Assembly: GCA_947450765.1 (NCBI GenBank)
Contig: CANFXC010000018.1
Location: 1 to 42,806, forward strand
Length of the DNA stretch: 42,806 nt
Direction of reading: 5' to 3'
Origin: Comamonadaceae bacterium
GTDB lineage: Bacteria; Pseudomonadota; Gammaproteobacteria; Burkholderiales; Burkholderiaceae_C
The notes under the pieces: generated by a model
Told to the model about the DNA's origin: nothing
The model's database searches: none
The model's input: only the letters and a program-made list of their open reading frames with translations
Made by a program: the position numbers and the translations under genes
Shown here: positions 7,496 through 16,628 of the stretch, piece by piece
Layout: each line of letters opens with the position of its first letter
How positions within the stretch are numbered: position 1 is the first letter of the stretch

Positions 7496-8908
7496 TTAAG
7501 CTAAGGATTCGTCATCGAGCAAACGCACTCTGACGCTCTTGCCCTTGACCTTGCCAACCGTCAGCTTCTGCAGCGCTTCGTTGGCGATGCTGCGGTCTAG
7601 CGCCACATAGGTGGAGAACTCGTTGACATTGATTTTGCCGACCTGATCACGCGTGAAACCAGCGTCGCCGGTGAGCGCGCCCAGCACGTCACCCGCACGG
7701 ATTTTTTCTTTACGGCCACCGACAATTTGCAGCGTCACCATGGGCGGCACCAGCGGCTCGTTGCTGGCGGGCGTGAGTTCCTCCAGCTTGTGCCATTCGG
7801 ACTCGGCCTTTTGCAGCTGCTCGATCTTGCCGACCGAACCCATCTCATTCATGCTGGCCAAGCTGATGGCCCAGCCTTCTTCGTCGGCACGGCCGGTGCG
7901 GCCGATGCGGTGAATATGCACTTCCGCGTCTGGCGTCACATCAACATTGATGACCATCTCAAGCTGCGAAATGTCCAGCCCCCGCGCGGCCACATCGGTC
8001 GCCACCAGCACCGAACAACTGCGGTTTGAAAACTGCACCAGCACTTGGTCACGTTCGCGCTGCTCAAGCTCACCGTACAAGGCCAGCGCACTGAAACCCT
8101 GTGCCTTCAAGACCTGCACCAGCTCACGGCACTGCACCTTGGTGTTGCAAAAAGCCAGCGTGCTGGCCGGCCGGTAGTGGTTGAGCACAGCAGACACCGC
8201 ATGCAGGCGCTCGCTTTCGCGCACCTGGTACCAACGCTGGCGAATCTTGTTGCTGTCGTGCTGCGCCGCGACGGTGACGGTTTGCGGTTGCCGCATGAAC
8301 TGCTGGCTGATCTTGGCAATGCCTTCAGGGTAAGTCGCAGAAAACAGCAGCGTCTGCCGCTCAGCCGGGCACTGGCGGGCCACCACCGCGATGTCGTCGA
8401 AAAAGCCCATGTCGAGCATGCGGTCCGCTTCGTCCAGCACCAAGGTGTTGAGCGCGTCTAACTTCAAATTGCCGCGTTGCAGATGATCCATGATGCGGCC
8501 GGGCGTGCCGACCACGATGTGCGCGCCATGCTCAAGACTGGCGATTTGGCCGCGCATGGCGACACCGCCGCAGAGCGTGACAACCTTGATGTTTTCTTCG
8601 GCCCGCGCCAAACGGCGGATTTCTTGCGTGACTTGGTCGGCGAGTTCGCGCGTTGGGCACAGCACCAGCGACTGCACGGCAAAGCGCCGGGCATTCAGGT
8701 TGGACAACAGCGCCAGCGCAAACGCGGCGGTCTTGCCGCTGCCGGTTTTGGCTTGGGCGATCAGGTCTTTGCCAAGCAGCGCAATCGGCAAACTGGCGGC
8801 CTGAATCGGCGTCATTTGCTCGTAGCCGAGGAGTTTGAGGTTGGCCAGGGCGGCCGGCGTCAGGGATAAGCTGGCGAAATCGTTGGAGGTGGAAGCAGTT
8901 GCAGTCAT
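7496..8908 (-). CDS. dbpA: ATP-dependent RNA helicase DbpA
   Basis: A DEAD-box helicase of about 470 residues with every core motif in order: Q motif (GYEQMTPIQ), motif I AKTGSGKT, PTRELADQ, TPGR, DEAD, SAT, the ATDVAARGLD block and HRIGRTGR. A C-terminal domain from about residue 390 (RKEKIRAGDVLGALTG and EALQKLTVGKVKGKSVRVRLL) matches the DbpA RNA-binding domain, which targets hairpin 92 of 23S rRNA in 50S subunit maturation. The ATG at 8908 is chosen; GAGG precedes it closely. The frame also opens further upstream at GTG codons (8929, 8950), which extend into non-conserved sequence. It is divergent from gor. Confidence 0.92.
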   Translation of the reverse strand: MTATASTSNDFASLSLTPAALANLKLLGYEQMTPIQAASLPIALLGKDLIAQAKTGSGKTAAFALALLSNLNARRFAVQSLVLCPTRELADQVTQEIRRLARAEENIKVVTLCGGVAMRGQIASLEHGAHIVVGTPGRIMDHLQRGNLKLDALNTLVLDEADRMLDMGFFDDIAVVARQCPAERQTLLFSATYPEGIAKISQQFMRQPQTVTVAAQHDSNKIRQRWYQVRESERLHAVSAVLNHYRPASTLAFCNTKVQCRELVQVLKAQGFSALALYGELEQRERDQVLVQFSNRSCSVLVATDVAARGLDISQLEMVINVDVTPDAEVHIHRIGRTGRADEEGWAISLASMNEMGSVGKIEQLQKAESEWHKLEELTPASNEPLVPPMVTLQIVGGRKEKIRAGDVLGALTGDAGFTRDQVGKINVNEFSTYVALDRSIANEALQKLTVGKVKGKSVRVRLLDDESLA

Positions 8909-9059
8909 CCTCGGATTATCGTCACTCACGGCATTTGGGGCGCCGAACACGCATGACCGTAGCGCGGCAAAGGGTCAGGCAGCGGTGTTAAGGTTTGGTG
9001 CATGGGGTGGACTGCAGCACCTTTTAACGTATTTATCTTCCCTTGCTCGAAGGCTTCAC

Positions 9060-10436
9060 ATGGCAGTTTTTGAATTTGATTTGTTGGTGGTCGGTGGTGG
9101 CAGCGGCGGCGTGCGCGCAGCGCGCATGGCGGCCCAGCGCGGAGCGCGGGTGGGGCTGGTTGAGGCCCAAGCCATGGGCGGCACTTGTGTCAACGTTGGC
9201 TGCATTCCGAAAAAGCTCTACAGCTACGCGGCTCACTTTGCCGAATCTTTTGAAGAGTCGCACGGCTTTGGCTGGGTCGGCACCGCACCGACGCTCGACT
9301 GGTCTGCGCTGAAGGTCGGCCGTGCCCGCGAGATCACACGGCTGAACGGCATTTACCTGCAGCTGCTCAAAGGCTCTGGCGTGCAGATCATTGAAGGCTG
9401 GGCCAGCTTGGTGGACGCGCACACCGTCGAGGTGGCCGGCCAGCGCTACAGCGCTCAAAATTTACTCATCGCCACCGGTGGCACACCCAGCGTGCCGGAC
9501 ATCGCCGGCCGCGAGCATGTCATTACCTCGAACGAAATCTTCGACATCGACCCGTTCCCGAAGCGCTTGTTGGTGGTCGGCGGTGGCTACATCGCCTGCG
9601 AATTCGCGTCGATCTTCAACGGTCTGGGCGCCCAGGTGACGCAGCTGTACCGCGGTGCCCAAGTGCTGCGCGGTTTTGACGACGATGTGCGCAGCTTCAT
9701 CGCAGCCGAGATGCTGAAAGCCGGCGTTGACTTGCGGCTGAATTCAGACGTCGCCAACATCACACGCAAGGACGGCAACACCGGCGCCTTGCAGGTGCAT
9801 CTGGCCGATGGCAGCACGCTAGAAGTCGACGCCGTGCTTTACGCCACTGGCCGTGTGCCGAATGTCAAAGATCTTGGTTTAGAGACTCTGGGCGTGGCGC
9901 AAAAAGAGGATGGTGCTATCCAAGTCAACGCGCAGTACCAGACCTCGGTACCGAGTATTTACGCGCTGGGCGACGTCACAGCCCGCTTGCAGCTGACACC
10001 CGTCGCGCTGGGTGAAGCCATGGCTCTGGTCGATCATTTGCTCGGGCCTGTGGCCGGCAAAGCGCCCCGCAGCATGAGCTACGACTTCATTCCGACAGCG
10101 GTGTTCACGCACCCAAACATTGGCACAGTGGGGTTTTCTGAGGCCGATGCACGTGCTGAGTTTGGGCAAATTAGCGTTTACAAAAGCGAGTTCAAAGCAC
10201 TCAAGCACACGCTCAGTGGCAGCACAGAACGCACCTTCATGAAGCTGCTGGTCGACGACGCCTCTGACCGCGTGGTCGGGCTGCACATGGTCGGCGCTGA
10301 AGCCGGTGAAATCGTTCAGGGCTTTGCCGTCGCCATGAAAGCCGGCGCCACCAAAGCCGTGTTCGACAGCACCATCGGCATTCACCCGACAGCCGCTGAA
10401 GAATTTGTCACCATGCGCGAACCCGTGAAAGCTTGA
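9060..10436 (+). CDS. gor: Glutathione-disulfide reductase
   Basis: A 458-residue flavoprotein that reduces oxidised glutathione with NADPH in the cytoplasm. The N-terminal FAD motif is VVGGGSGGVRAAR, and the redox-active disulfide lies in GGTCVNVGCIPKK (Cys43 and Cys48). The second dinucleotide fold is VVGGGYIACEFASIF. The ATGRVPN and ALGDVT FAD-contact motifs and the active-site HPTAAEEF (His442) near the C-terminus are all intact. The ATG at 9060 is preceded by GAAGG at good spacing; the frame is open 75 codons further upstream only because of base composition, with no homology there. amn starts 5 bases after its stop. Confidence 0.94.
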   Translation: MAVFEFDLLVVGGGSGGVRAARMAAQRGARVGLVEAQAMGGTCVNVGCIPKKLYSYAAHFAESFEESHGFGWVGTAPTLDWSALKVGRAREITRLNGIYLQLLKGSGVQIIEGWASLVDAHTVEVAGQRYSAQNLLIATGGTPSVPDIAGREHVITSNEIFDIDPFPKRLLVVGGGYIACEFASIFNGLGAQVTQLYRGAQVLRGFDDDVRSFIAAEMLKAGVDLRLNSDVANITRKDGNTGALQVHLADGSTLEVDAVLYATGRVPNVKDLGLETLGVAQKEDGAIQVNAQYQTSVPSIYALGDVTARLQLTPVALGEAMALVDHLLGPVAGKAPRSMSYDFIPTAVFTHPNIGTVGFSEADARAEFGQISVYKSEFKALKHTLSGSTERTFMKLLVDDASDRVVGLHMVGAEAGEIVQGFAVAMKAGATKAVFDSTIGIHPTAAEEFVTMREPVKA

Positions 10437-10441
10437 TTCTC

Positions 10442-11950
10442 ATGAAACCCATGCCCTACCTGTCCACCTACATCGCGCCCAGCCGCTACACCGATGCGCT
10501 GGCAGCACTGACGCAAGTGCAGCTGATTTATGACCAGCAAATCGCGCATTTGCGTGACTGCATGCAGCGTTACGTGGCTGGCGAAACACTGCCAGGCCGC
10601 GTGCGCGCCTGCTACCCGTTTGTCCGCATTCACACCGAAACCGTGGCCCGCGCAACGCTAGAAATGCCCGACATCACGCAGCTGAGTTATGGCTTTGTGG
10701 CCGGCCCCGGCACCTTTGACACAACGCTCACACGGCCCGACCTGTACGCCACTTACTACCTTGAGCAGTTCCGGCTGTTGCTGGAAAACCATTCTGTAGA
10801 ACTTGAAATCGGCACCAGCACACAGCCGATTCCGGTGCACTTCTCATTTGCTGAGCATGACCACATCGAAGGCAATTTGAGCGCCGAGCGACGCATGCTG
10901 ATGCGCGACGCTTTTGACCTGCCCGACCTCGCGGCTATGGACGACGGCATTGCCAATGGCACCTATGAAGCGAAAGCCGGCGAGTCGCAACCGTTGGCGC
11001 TTTTCACGGCAGCGCGCGTCGACTATTCACTGCAGCGCCTGCGCCACTACACCGGCACTTCGCCCGACTGGTTTCAGAACTACGTGCTGTTCACCAACTA
11101 CCAGTTTTACATCGACGAGTTTGTGCGTCTCGGCCATGAAGAAATGAGCCGCGCGGACAGCCCTTTCGTGGCCTTTGTCGAACCCGGCAACGTCGTCACG
11201 CGGCGCAGCGGTCTGCCGTCTGTGGCCGGAGACGAACTCGGTTCAGCACCGCCGCGCCTGCCGCAAATGCCGGGCTACCACTTGCTGCGCGCCGACCGTT
11301 CCGGCATCAGCATGGTCAACATCGGGGTCGGCCCGGCCAACGCCAAAAACATCACCGACCACATCGCCGTGTTGCGGCCGCACGCTTGGATCATGCTCGG
11401 CCATTGCGCCGGCTTGCGCAGCAGCCAGCAGCTGGGCGACTACGTGCTGGCCCACGGCTATGTGCGCGAAGACCATGTGCTCGACGAAGAGTTGCCGTTG
11501 TGGGTGCCGATCCCGGCGTTGGCCGAAATTCAAATGGCCTTGCAGCAAGCGGTTGAAGACGTGACGCATTTGCAAGGGCAAGAGCTGAAACGCATCATGC
11601 GCACTGGCACCGTGGCCAGCACCGACAACCGTAACTGGGAGCTGCTGCCGGGCAATCAGCCGCAGCGCCGATTCAGCCAAAGCCGGGCGGTCGCGCTCGA
11701 CATGGAAAGCGCCACGATTGCCGCCAACGGCTTTCGCTTTCGGGTGCCCTACGGCACGTTGCTGTGCGTCAGCGACAAGCCCTTGCACGGCGAGATCAAG
11801 CTGCCGGGCATGGCGAATCACTTTTACCGCGAGCGCGTCGACCAGCATTTGCGCATCGGCATTCGGGCGCTTGAATTGCTGCGCGCCGGCGGCAGCAACC
11901 AGTTGCACAGCCGCAAGCTGCGCAGCTTTTCTGAGGTGGCTTTTCAGTAG
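10442..11950 (+). CDS. amn: AMP nucleosidase
   Basis: A 502-residue enzyme that hydrolyses AMP to adenine and ribose 5-phosphate in purine salvage and adenylate control. The N-terminal Amn-specific domain (about residues 1-180) includes ACYPFVRIHTET and DLYATYYLEQF. The phosphorylase-like catalytic domain contains GVGPANAKNITDHIAVLRPHAWIM (split), GHCAGLR, and RAVALDMESATIAANGFR, where the Asp/Glu pair binds the nucleoside. The length matches the bacterial family. It starts 5 bases after gor on the same strand, so the two are probably cotranscribed. Alternative starts at 10433 (TTG) and 10451 (ATG) are close. Confidence 0.93.
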   Translation: MKPMPYLSTYIAPSRYTDALAALTQVQLIYDQQIAHLRDCMQRYVAGETLPGRVRACYPFVRIHTETVARATLEMPDITQLSYGFVAGPGTFDTTLTRPDLYATYYLEQFRLLLENHSVELEIGTSTQPIPVHFSFAEHDHIEGNLSAERRMLMRDAFDLPDLAAMDDGIANGTYEAKAGESQPLALFTAARVDYSLQRLRHYTGTSPDWFQNYVLFTNYQFYIDEFVRLGHEEMSRADSPFVAFVEPGNVVTRRSGLPSVAGDELGSAPPRLPQMPGYHLLRADRSGISMVNIGVGPANAKNITDHIAVLRPHAWIMLGHCAGLRSSQQLGDYVLAHGYVREDHVLDEELPLWVPIPALAEIQMALQQAVEDVTHLQGQELKRIMRTGTVASTDNRNWELLPGNQPQRRFSQSRAVALDMESATIAANGFRFRVPYGTLLCVSDKPLHGEIKLPGMANHFYRERVDQHLRIGIRALELLRAGGSNQLHSRKLRSFSEVAFQ

Positions 11951-11971
11951 ACTGACGATTGCGGTCGGCCC

Positions 11972-12000
11972 ATGACGCAGCAACGTCATTCGCTTATACT
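11972..12000 (+). promoter_or_regulatory. Promoter and inverted repeat of the yefM-yoeB unit
   Basis: TATACT (11995-12000) fits a -10 box, with ATGACG (11972-11977) at the -35 position across a 17-base spacer. The -35 hexamer is also the left arm of a perfect inverted repeat, ATGACG-N6-CGTCAT (11972-11989), so a bound repressor would block polymerase. A further weak dyad ACTTG ... CAAGT follows at about 11998-12022. YefM-YoeB complexes normally repress their own promoter through such dyads. Confidence 0.5.
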
Positions 12001-12037
12001 TGCACTCAATCCAGTACAAGTTAAATGAGGCCAGTCC

Positions 12038-12301
12038 ATGAAAATCGTTAGCTATTCCGAAGCGCGCAGTTCGCTCAAGTCCGTGCTCGACCAAGTGAAC
12101 GATGACGCTGACGTGACCATCATCAGTCGCCGGGATGGTGCGGACGCCGTCGTCATGTCGCTTGACCAGTATCAAAGCATGATGGAGACCATGCACCTGC
12201 TGTCGACCCCGGCAAATGTCGCGCACTTGGTCAAGTCCATTGCCCAGCACAAAGCCGGCAAATCAGTACGGCGTGAGCTGGTAGACGCTAGTAACAAGTG
12301 A
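12038..12301 (+). CDS. yefM: Antitoxin YefM (Phd/YefM family)
   Basis: An 87-residue antitoxin. The N-terminal DNA-binding fold begins MKIVSYSEARSSLKSVLDQV, and the conserved VIISRRDGADAVVMSLDQYQSM-type core is clear (TIISRRDGADAVVMSLDQY). The C-terminal half from about residue 55 is the flexible toxin-wrapping tail. Family members neutralise YoeB and autorepress the operon. The promoter and dyad lie just upstream, and the stop TGA overlaps the GTG start of yoeB. It is an independent small unit between amn and the dehydrogenase operon. Confidence 0.92.
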   Translation: MKIVSYSEARSSLKSVLDQVNDDADVTIISRRDGADAVVMSLDQYQSMMETMHLLSTPANVAHLVKSIAQHKAGKSVRRELVDASNK

Positions 12302-12564
12302 GCCGCTCCATTCGCTTCACGCCGGCAGCTTGGGCGGATTACACCTACTGGCAGGGACAGGACAAAAATACGTTGAAGCGTATCAATACCCTGATCGAGG
12401 CGGCGCGACGTGACCCATTTTCGGGAATCGGTAAACCAGAGCCTTTGCTGGGGAGCCTGTCGGGCTATTGGTCGCGGCGCATTGATGAAATACACCGCCT
12501 TGTGTATGCCGCTGACGATGCAGATTTTGACGTGATCGCGTGCCGTGGGCACTACGACGACTGA
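12298..12564 (+). CDS. yoeB: Toxin YoeB, ribosome-dependent mRNA interferase
   Basis: An 88-residue RelE-superfamily toxin starting at GTG and overlapping the yefM stop by four bases, so the two are translationally coupled. Catalytic residues align with E. coli YoeB at an offset of two: Glu48 in KPEPL, Arg67 in EIHRLVY, and His85/Tyr86 in CRGHYDD. All are intact, so the toxin should be active. In known systems it binds the 70S ribosome and cleaves mRNA in the A site when YefM is degraded. It carries two extra Asp after the usual terminal His-Tyr. Confidence 0.93.
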   Translation: MSRSIRFTPAAWADYTYWQGQDKNTLKRINTLIEAARRDPFSGIGKPEPLLGSLSGYWSRRIDEIHRLVYAADDADFDVIACRGHYDD

Positions 12565-12589
12565 TCCCAAACCGGCAGCGTTGAATTTT

Positions 12590-13585
12590 TTATCCGCCAA
12601 CCAGATTGAGCATAGTCTGCCCGAGCAACCGGCGACCAAGGTTGTCCAGAAAAACTTCTTCCACCCGCGCTGCGTTGGCATCCGAAAACCCGGCGCTGTG
12701 CGGTGAGGCAATCACATTCGGCATATCCCAGAGCGGCGACTGCGCCGGCAAGGGTTCATGCGCGAACACATCCAAATAAGCCCCGGCGACCCGGCCGTTT
12801 TTCAGCGCTTCAATCAACGCTACCTCGTCGATCACCTCGCCTCTGGCGACGTTGACGACGTGCGCGCCCGCTGGCAGCAACGCCAATGCGCTGGCGCTGA
12901 TGAGTCCGTGTGTGCGATCTGTCAAGGGACACGCCAGCAGCAGCCAGTCGGCCTGCGGCAACACGCTGTGAATGGCTTCGTAGGCGACGGTCTCAATGTC
13001 ATCGCCCGCAGGCGTGGCACTGCTGCGCACCACCACCACGCGCAGCCCCAGCAAACGCAACACAGCGCCCAGTTGCTGACCAATGCCACCCCAACCGACA
13101 ATGACCGCCGTTTGCCCGCCGAGGTCGCGCGGCAAACCGGTTTTGATCAGCGGTGCCCAGACATGCGCACGCTGCGCGGCCATGAGTTGCGGCAAGCGTC
13201 TGGCCAAAGCCAGCACGCCCGCCAGCGCCGATTGCGCCACCACACCGGCATTGCTGCCGGCTGATGAGCTCAGTGCCACGCCTTGCGCCAACAAACGCAC
13301 ATACACCGGCCGATCCGCACCGGCTGAATGCAGTTGCACCCACGCCAAGCTCGGCGCGTTCGTGAGCAAATCGTAAAAGTGCTGCGTCGCCGGCTGCACC
13401 GCGTGCTTGGTCGACAGGCCGGTCACGTCGCGTGAGACAAAGGCGATGTCGAAGTCAACTGGCGCCTGCGCCGGGCTGAGCAGGACATGCGCCGCCGAGC
13501 CGAGCGTCTGCGCCAGACGCGGCCCTATTGCAGCGCGCGCCGCATCGGACAACAAAATGCGCAACGGACTGGTCGTTATGCTCAT
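12590..13585 (-). CDS. D-2-hydroxyacid dehydrogenase, NAD-binding
   Basis: A 331-residue member of the D-isomer-specific 2-hydroxyacid dehydrogenase family. The dinucleotide motif GWGGIGQQLG is at about residues 163-172. Catalytic Arg is in NVARGEVIDE, Glu in DVFAHEPLP and His in ASPHSAG, so the active site is complete. It would interconvert a 2-hydroxy acid and a 2-keto acid in the cytoplasm, but the substrate cannot be read from sequence. Its ATG overlaps the stop of the upstream Bug protein gene (ATGA), making it the last gene of the tcu-type operon. A role in handling the hydroxy acid released by the pathway is inferred. Confidence 0.85.
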   Translation of the reverse strand: MSITTSPLRILLSDAARAAIGPRLAQTLGSAAHVLLSPAQAPVDFDIAFVSRDVTGLSTKHAVQPATQHFYDLLTNAPSLAWVQLHSAGADRPVYVRLLAQGVALSSSAGSNAGVVAQSALAGVLALARRLPQLMAAQRAHVWAPLIKTGLPRDLGGQTAVIVGWGGIGQQLGAVLRLLGLRVVVVRSSATPAGDDIETVAYEAIHSVLPQADWLLLACPLTDRTHGLISASALALLPAGAHVVNVARGEVIDEVALIEALKNGRVAGAYLDVFAHEPLPAQSPLWDMPNVIASPHSAGFSDANAARVEEVFLDNLGRRLLGQTMLNLVGG

Positions 13586-14580
13586 TCAGCAGCCGCGCCC
13601 GAAGACTCAACGATGGCTTTCCATTTGACGTATTCCTTTTGGGTGAACTGCGCGTATTGTGCGGCGGAGCCACCGATCGGGTCAGCGCCTTCACGGATCA
13701 TTTGCGCTTCCAACTGCGGCAAGATGTCGTTGACATTTTTGTTCAAGGTGGCGATCACCGACGCTGGCGTGCCCTTGGGCGCAAAAAAACCAAACCATGA
13801 ACCGGCCTCAAAACCAGGAAAGCCTTTTTCTGCCACGGTCGGCACGCCCGGCAACGAACGAGATGGTTTCAGGCTGGAGACCGCCAACGCCCGCAGCTTG
13901 CCGGCCTTGATTTGCGGCATCACCGACGGGATGGTGGCGAACATGAACTGCAAACGGCCGGCCAACAAATCGTTCAGCGCATTGGCACCTTTGTAGGGCA
14001 CATGCAGGGTTTCCACACCAATCCGCTGACTCAGCATGTAGCTCGACAAATGCGACGACGTGCCGACGCCTGTGGAGCCGTAATTCAGCTTGCCGGGATT
14101 GGCCTTGACGTACGCCAAAAATTCTTCAAAAGTCTTGGCTGGTACGGACGGATGAACCACCAGCACATTCGGTACATCGGCGATTTGCACGACCGGTACT
14201 AGGTCCTTCAAGGGGTCGTAAGCCAGGTTTTTGTACAGCGTCTGGTTGATGGCAATAGGACCGACCGAACCGACCAGCAAGGTGTAGCCATCTGCGGGGG
14301 CACGCACCACGTTTTCAGTGCCAATATTGCCGCCACCGCCAGGCCGGTTGTCGATGATGAAGGGCTGCTTCAACCGATCCGCCAGCAACTGGCTGACAGA
14401 GCGCGCCAGCATGTCGGTGGTGCCGCCGGCCGTGAAGGCCACCACCACGCGCACCGGTTTGGCCGGGTAGTCTTGGGCAATGGCCGCGCCTGTGGTCAAC
14501 AGCAAGCCGGTTAACAGGGCCGCGAGTGGTCGACATAAAGAGACGCGGGAAAGGGGTGGGATAGCGATAAACATGCGCAT
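13582..14580 (-). CDS. Bug family tripartite tricarboxylate transporter substrate-binding protein
   Basis: A 332-residue periplasmic binding protein of the Bug/TctC type. The signal peptide covers about residues 1-35 and ends AIA before QDYP. The diagnostic start of the mature protein, KPVRVVVAFTAGGTTDMLAR, and the AYVKANPGKLNYGSTGVG block are present. GGAGAC lies 9 bases before the ATG at 14580; the frame runs upstream without family similarity. It lies between the class II aldolase gene and the hydroxyacid dehydrogenase. No TctA or TctB membrane genes occur in the window, so this is an orphan binding protein that must use distant membrane partners or act as a sensor. Confidence 0.9.
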   Translation of the reverse strand: MRMFIAIPPLSRVSLCRPLAALLTGLLLTTGAAIAQDYPAKPVRVVVAFTAGGTTDMLARSVSQLLADRLKQPFIIDNRPGGGGNIGTENVVRAPADGYTLLVGSVGPIAINQTLYKNLAYDPLKDLVPVVQIADVPNVLVVHPSVPAKTFEEFLAYVKANPGKLNYGSTGVGTSSHLSSYMLSQRIGVETLHVPYKGANALNDLLAGRLQFMFATIPSVMPQIKAGKLRALAVSSLKPSRSLPGVPTVAEKGFPGFEAGSWFGFFAPKGTPASVIATLNKNVNDILPQLEAQMIREGADPIGGSAAQYAQFTQKEYVKWKAIVESSGAAAE

Positions 14581-14612
14581 GGCATTTGTCTCCGAGGGTT
14601 CGGTGAAAAAAC

Positions 14613-15401
14613 TCAGGTCCGGTAACTGGCGTCCATGCGGTCCAGCTTGCGCAGCAGACCCGGCCACTCCATCACGCCATAAGGGCGGCGGGTGCTGGGC
14701 TGGTAGTTGTTCCAGGTTTCTTCCAGCACCGGCTTTGAGACCGGCGACAAAGGTGAATTGCAAGCCATGGCAGCGAGCTGTGAACGGCAGGCCAGCTCAA
14801 GGCGGTGCATCCAGTTGAAGGCTTCGCCAATGGTGCGACCGACGGTGAGCGCACCATGGTTGCGCAAGATCAGTGCTTCACCGTTGCCGAGGTCGCGCAC
14901 CAGTGATTCTTGTTCGTCGAGGTTGAGCACCACGCCGTAATAGTCGTGGTAGCTGATCTTCAAAAAGCGCATCGCCGTTTGCGTGATCGGCAGCAAGCCG
15001 CATTCGAGCGAAGACACCGCCATGGAGGCCCAGCTGTGGGTGTGGATCACGCAAGCCACTTCAGGGCGAGCCTCATGCACGGCGCTGTGAATCACGTAAC
15101 CGGCTTTGTTGATGCCGTAGTTCAAATCGCCAAAATCCGGCTGCGCCAGGATCTTGCCGTGGTGGTCAATTTTGATCAGGCTGGACGCGGTGATTTCTTC
15201 GTACATCATGCCGTAGGCATTGATCAAAAAAGCACCCTCTTCGTCCGGCACGCGGGCCGAGATGTGGTTGGCCATCATGTCGGCCATGCCGTAATGCTCG
15301 ACCAGCCGGTAGCAGGCCGCGAGGTCAACCCGTGCCTGCCACTCGGCTTCGCTGCAGCGGTCTTTCATACTTGAAATTTGCAAATGGCTGCTCGTGCTCA
15401 T
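14613..15401 (-). CDS. Class II aldolase/adducin family protein
   Basis: A 262-residue protein of the fold shared by fuculose-1-phosphate aldolase and related enzymes. The zinc-site histidines are in CVIHTHSWASMAV and ILRNHGALTVG, and an N-terminal NHISAR motif binds the substrate phosphate or carboxylate in relatives. A GGAGAC ribosome site precedes the ATG at 15401. It sits 36 bases after tcuB and 32 bases before the Bug gene, within the operon. Family members cleave or decarboxylate sugar or hydroxy acids; the substrate is unknown here. Breakdown of an oxidised tricarboxylate intermediate is an attractive inference only. Confidence 0.85.
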   Translation of the reverse strand: MSTSSHLQISSMKDRCSEAEWQARVDLAACYRLVEHYGMADMMANHISARVPDEEGAFLINAYGMMYEEITASSLIKIDHHGKILAQPDFGDLNYGINKAGYVIHSAVHEARPEVACVIHTHSWASMAVSSLECGLLPITQTAMRFLKISYHDYYGVVLNLDEQESLVRDLGNGEALILRNHGALTVGRTIGEAFNWMHRLELACRSQLAAMACNSPLSPVSKPVLEETWNNYQPSTRRPYGVMEWPGLLRKLDRMDASYRT

Positions 15402-15437
15402 GCGTGTCTCCTGGATGTTTTAAAAGGTGCCGAGCGC

Positions 15438-16628
15438 TCAGGCTTCGGGCAGGGCCAAGTTGGTGGGCTGGCGTTTTTCAATGGCAAATTTAAGCAGCGC
15501 TGCACTGCGGAAAATGCCGTGCGCAAACTTACCGTAAGGCAAAGTCAAGAACAAGGCCATCACGGCGCCCAAATGCACGGCCAACAGCCAAGCCATGAAA
15601 GAAGTGTCGCGCCAAGCCAGCAAGGCCAAGCCTGTCAGGCTGACCCAAAACAGCAAGACGATGAAACCGCGGTCCATCGGTTTTTGGGCTGCATCACCAT
15701 GGCTGGCGTGACGCGTGAAGTTGAGCCAGAGCAAACCCGCCGGCCCAATCAGCAAACCAATACCGCCGACGGTGCCGAGCAAGACCGGCAAGCTGGTGTA
15801 GCCGTAAGGCGCTTGCCAATTGAACAGGTAGTGGTAGAGCGTCGCCACCGAGGTGGCCGCAAAACACAGCATGAAACCGTAGAAGGTCAGATGGTGAAAG
15901 CGCCTGCGCCACAAGGTGGGTGTGTCGTCGTCGTTCGGGCAACCTTCAATCGGCTCGTTGCCGCTGGTCTGGTTGGCGCCGTCTAGGTACTTCAAACGCA
16001 GTGCTGCAGACGTTGCTTCCATGGCGGCTTCACCCAAGGCGTTGGAGGCCGTGGCCGGCGACACGTCGCGCCAAAAACTGCGCACGCCAAGCCCCAAGGC
16101 CAACACCGCGAACAAGAAGATCGGGGCGAACATCGAGACCAGCAGGTTGTGCGGAAAGATGGCGTAAAAATTACCCGCCAGCGGTTCATGAAACAGCTGA
16201 CCTTGCGCTTGAACAGTCAACGCCAGAAACAGCGCAAGGGCGGCGGCCAGCGCTAACGCTACGGTCAAACCTTGACGTTTGTAAAGCGCACCGAGCGCTG
16301 GCGGCCAAGCGTAATCTGCATAAGTCTGGACGCGCACTTGGGCCATGGCCTGCGGCACATTGATGGCGAATTCATGCGGCGGCGAATACTGGCAGGCATG
16401 CAAACAAGCACCGCAGTTGTGGCACAGATTGGCCAGGTAATGGATGTCGGCTTTGCCGAATTCGAGGTGCCGTGTCATGGCGGGAAACACCGCACAAAAA
16501 CCTTCGCAGTAACGGCAGGCATTGCAAATTTGCATTTGCCGGCTGACTTCTGATTCGTTCGCTGTCAGCGACAGATCGCCAGTGGCCAGGGCTCGCGCCT
16601 CGCGGGTCAGGGCTTCAAGCTGCTGCAT
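15438..16628 (-). CDS. tcuB: Tricarballylate utilisation 4Fe-4S membrane protein TcuB
   Basis: A 396-residue protein that re-oxidises TcuA flavin and passes electrons to the membrane quinone pool. Two iron-sulfur motifs lie in the N-terminal domain: [11 protein letters not shown] (about residue 35) and [11 protein letters not shown] (about residue 69). These are followed by [11 protein letters not shown]. About six membrane segments follow from residue 120 onward, with histidines ([15 protein letters not shown]) that could bind haem. The start overlaps the end of tcuA by 14 bases, so synthesis is coupled. The pairing with TcuA makes the assignment secure, although the true substrate could be a related acid such as aconitate or citrate. 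Confidence 0.92.
   Translation of the reverse strand: MQQLEALTREARALATGDLSLTANESEVSRQMQICNACRYCEGFCAVFPAMTRHLEFGKADIHYLANLCHNCGACLHACQYSPPHEFAINVPQAMAQVRVQTYADYAWPPALGALYKRQGLTVALALAAALALFLALTVQAQGQLFHEPLAGNFYAIFPHNLLVSMFAPIFLFAVLALGLGVRSFWRDVSPATASNALGEAAMEATSAALRLKYLDGANQTSGNEPIEGCPNDDDTPTLWRRRFHHLTFYGFMLCFAATSVATLYHYLFNWQAPYGYTSLPVLLGTVGGIGLLIGPAGLLWLNFTRHASHGDAAQKPMDRGFIVLLFWVSLTGLALLAWRDTSFMAWLLAVHLGAVMALFLTLPYGKFAHGIFRSAALLKFAIEKRQPTNLALPEA

Noticed and set aside
11243-12250. 335-residue minus-strand open frame
   Set aside because: Antisense to amn and yefM; no recognisable domain.
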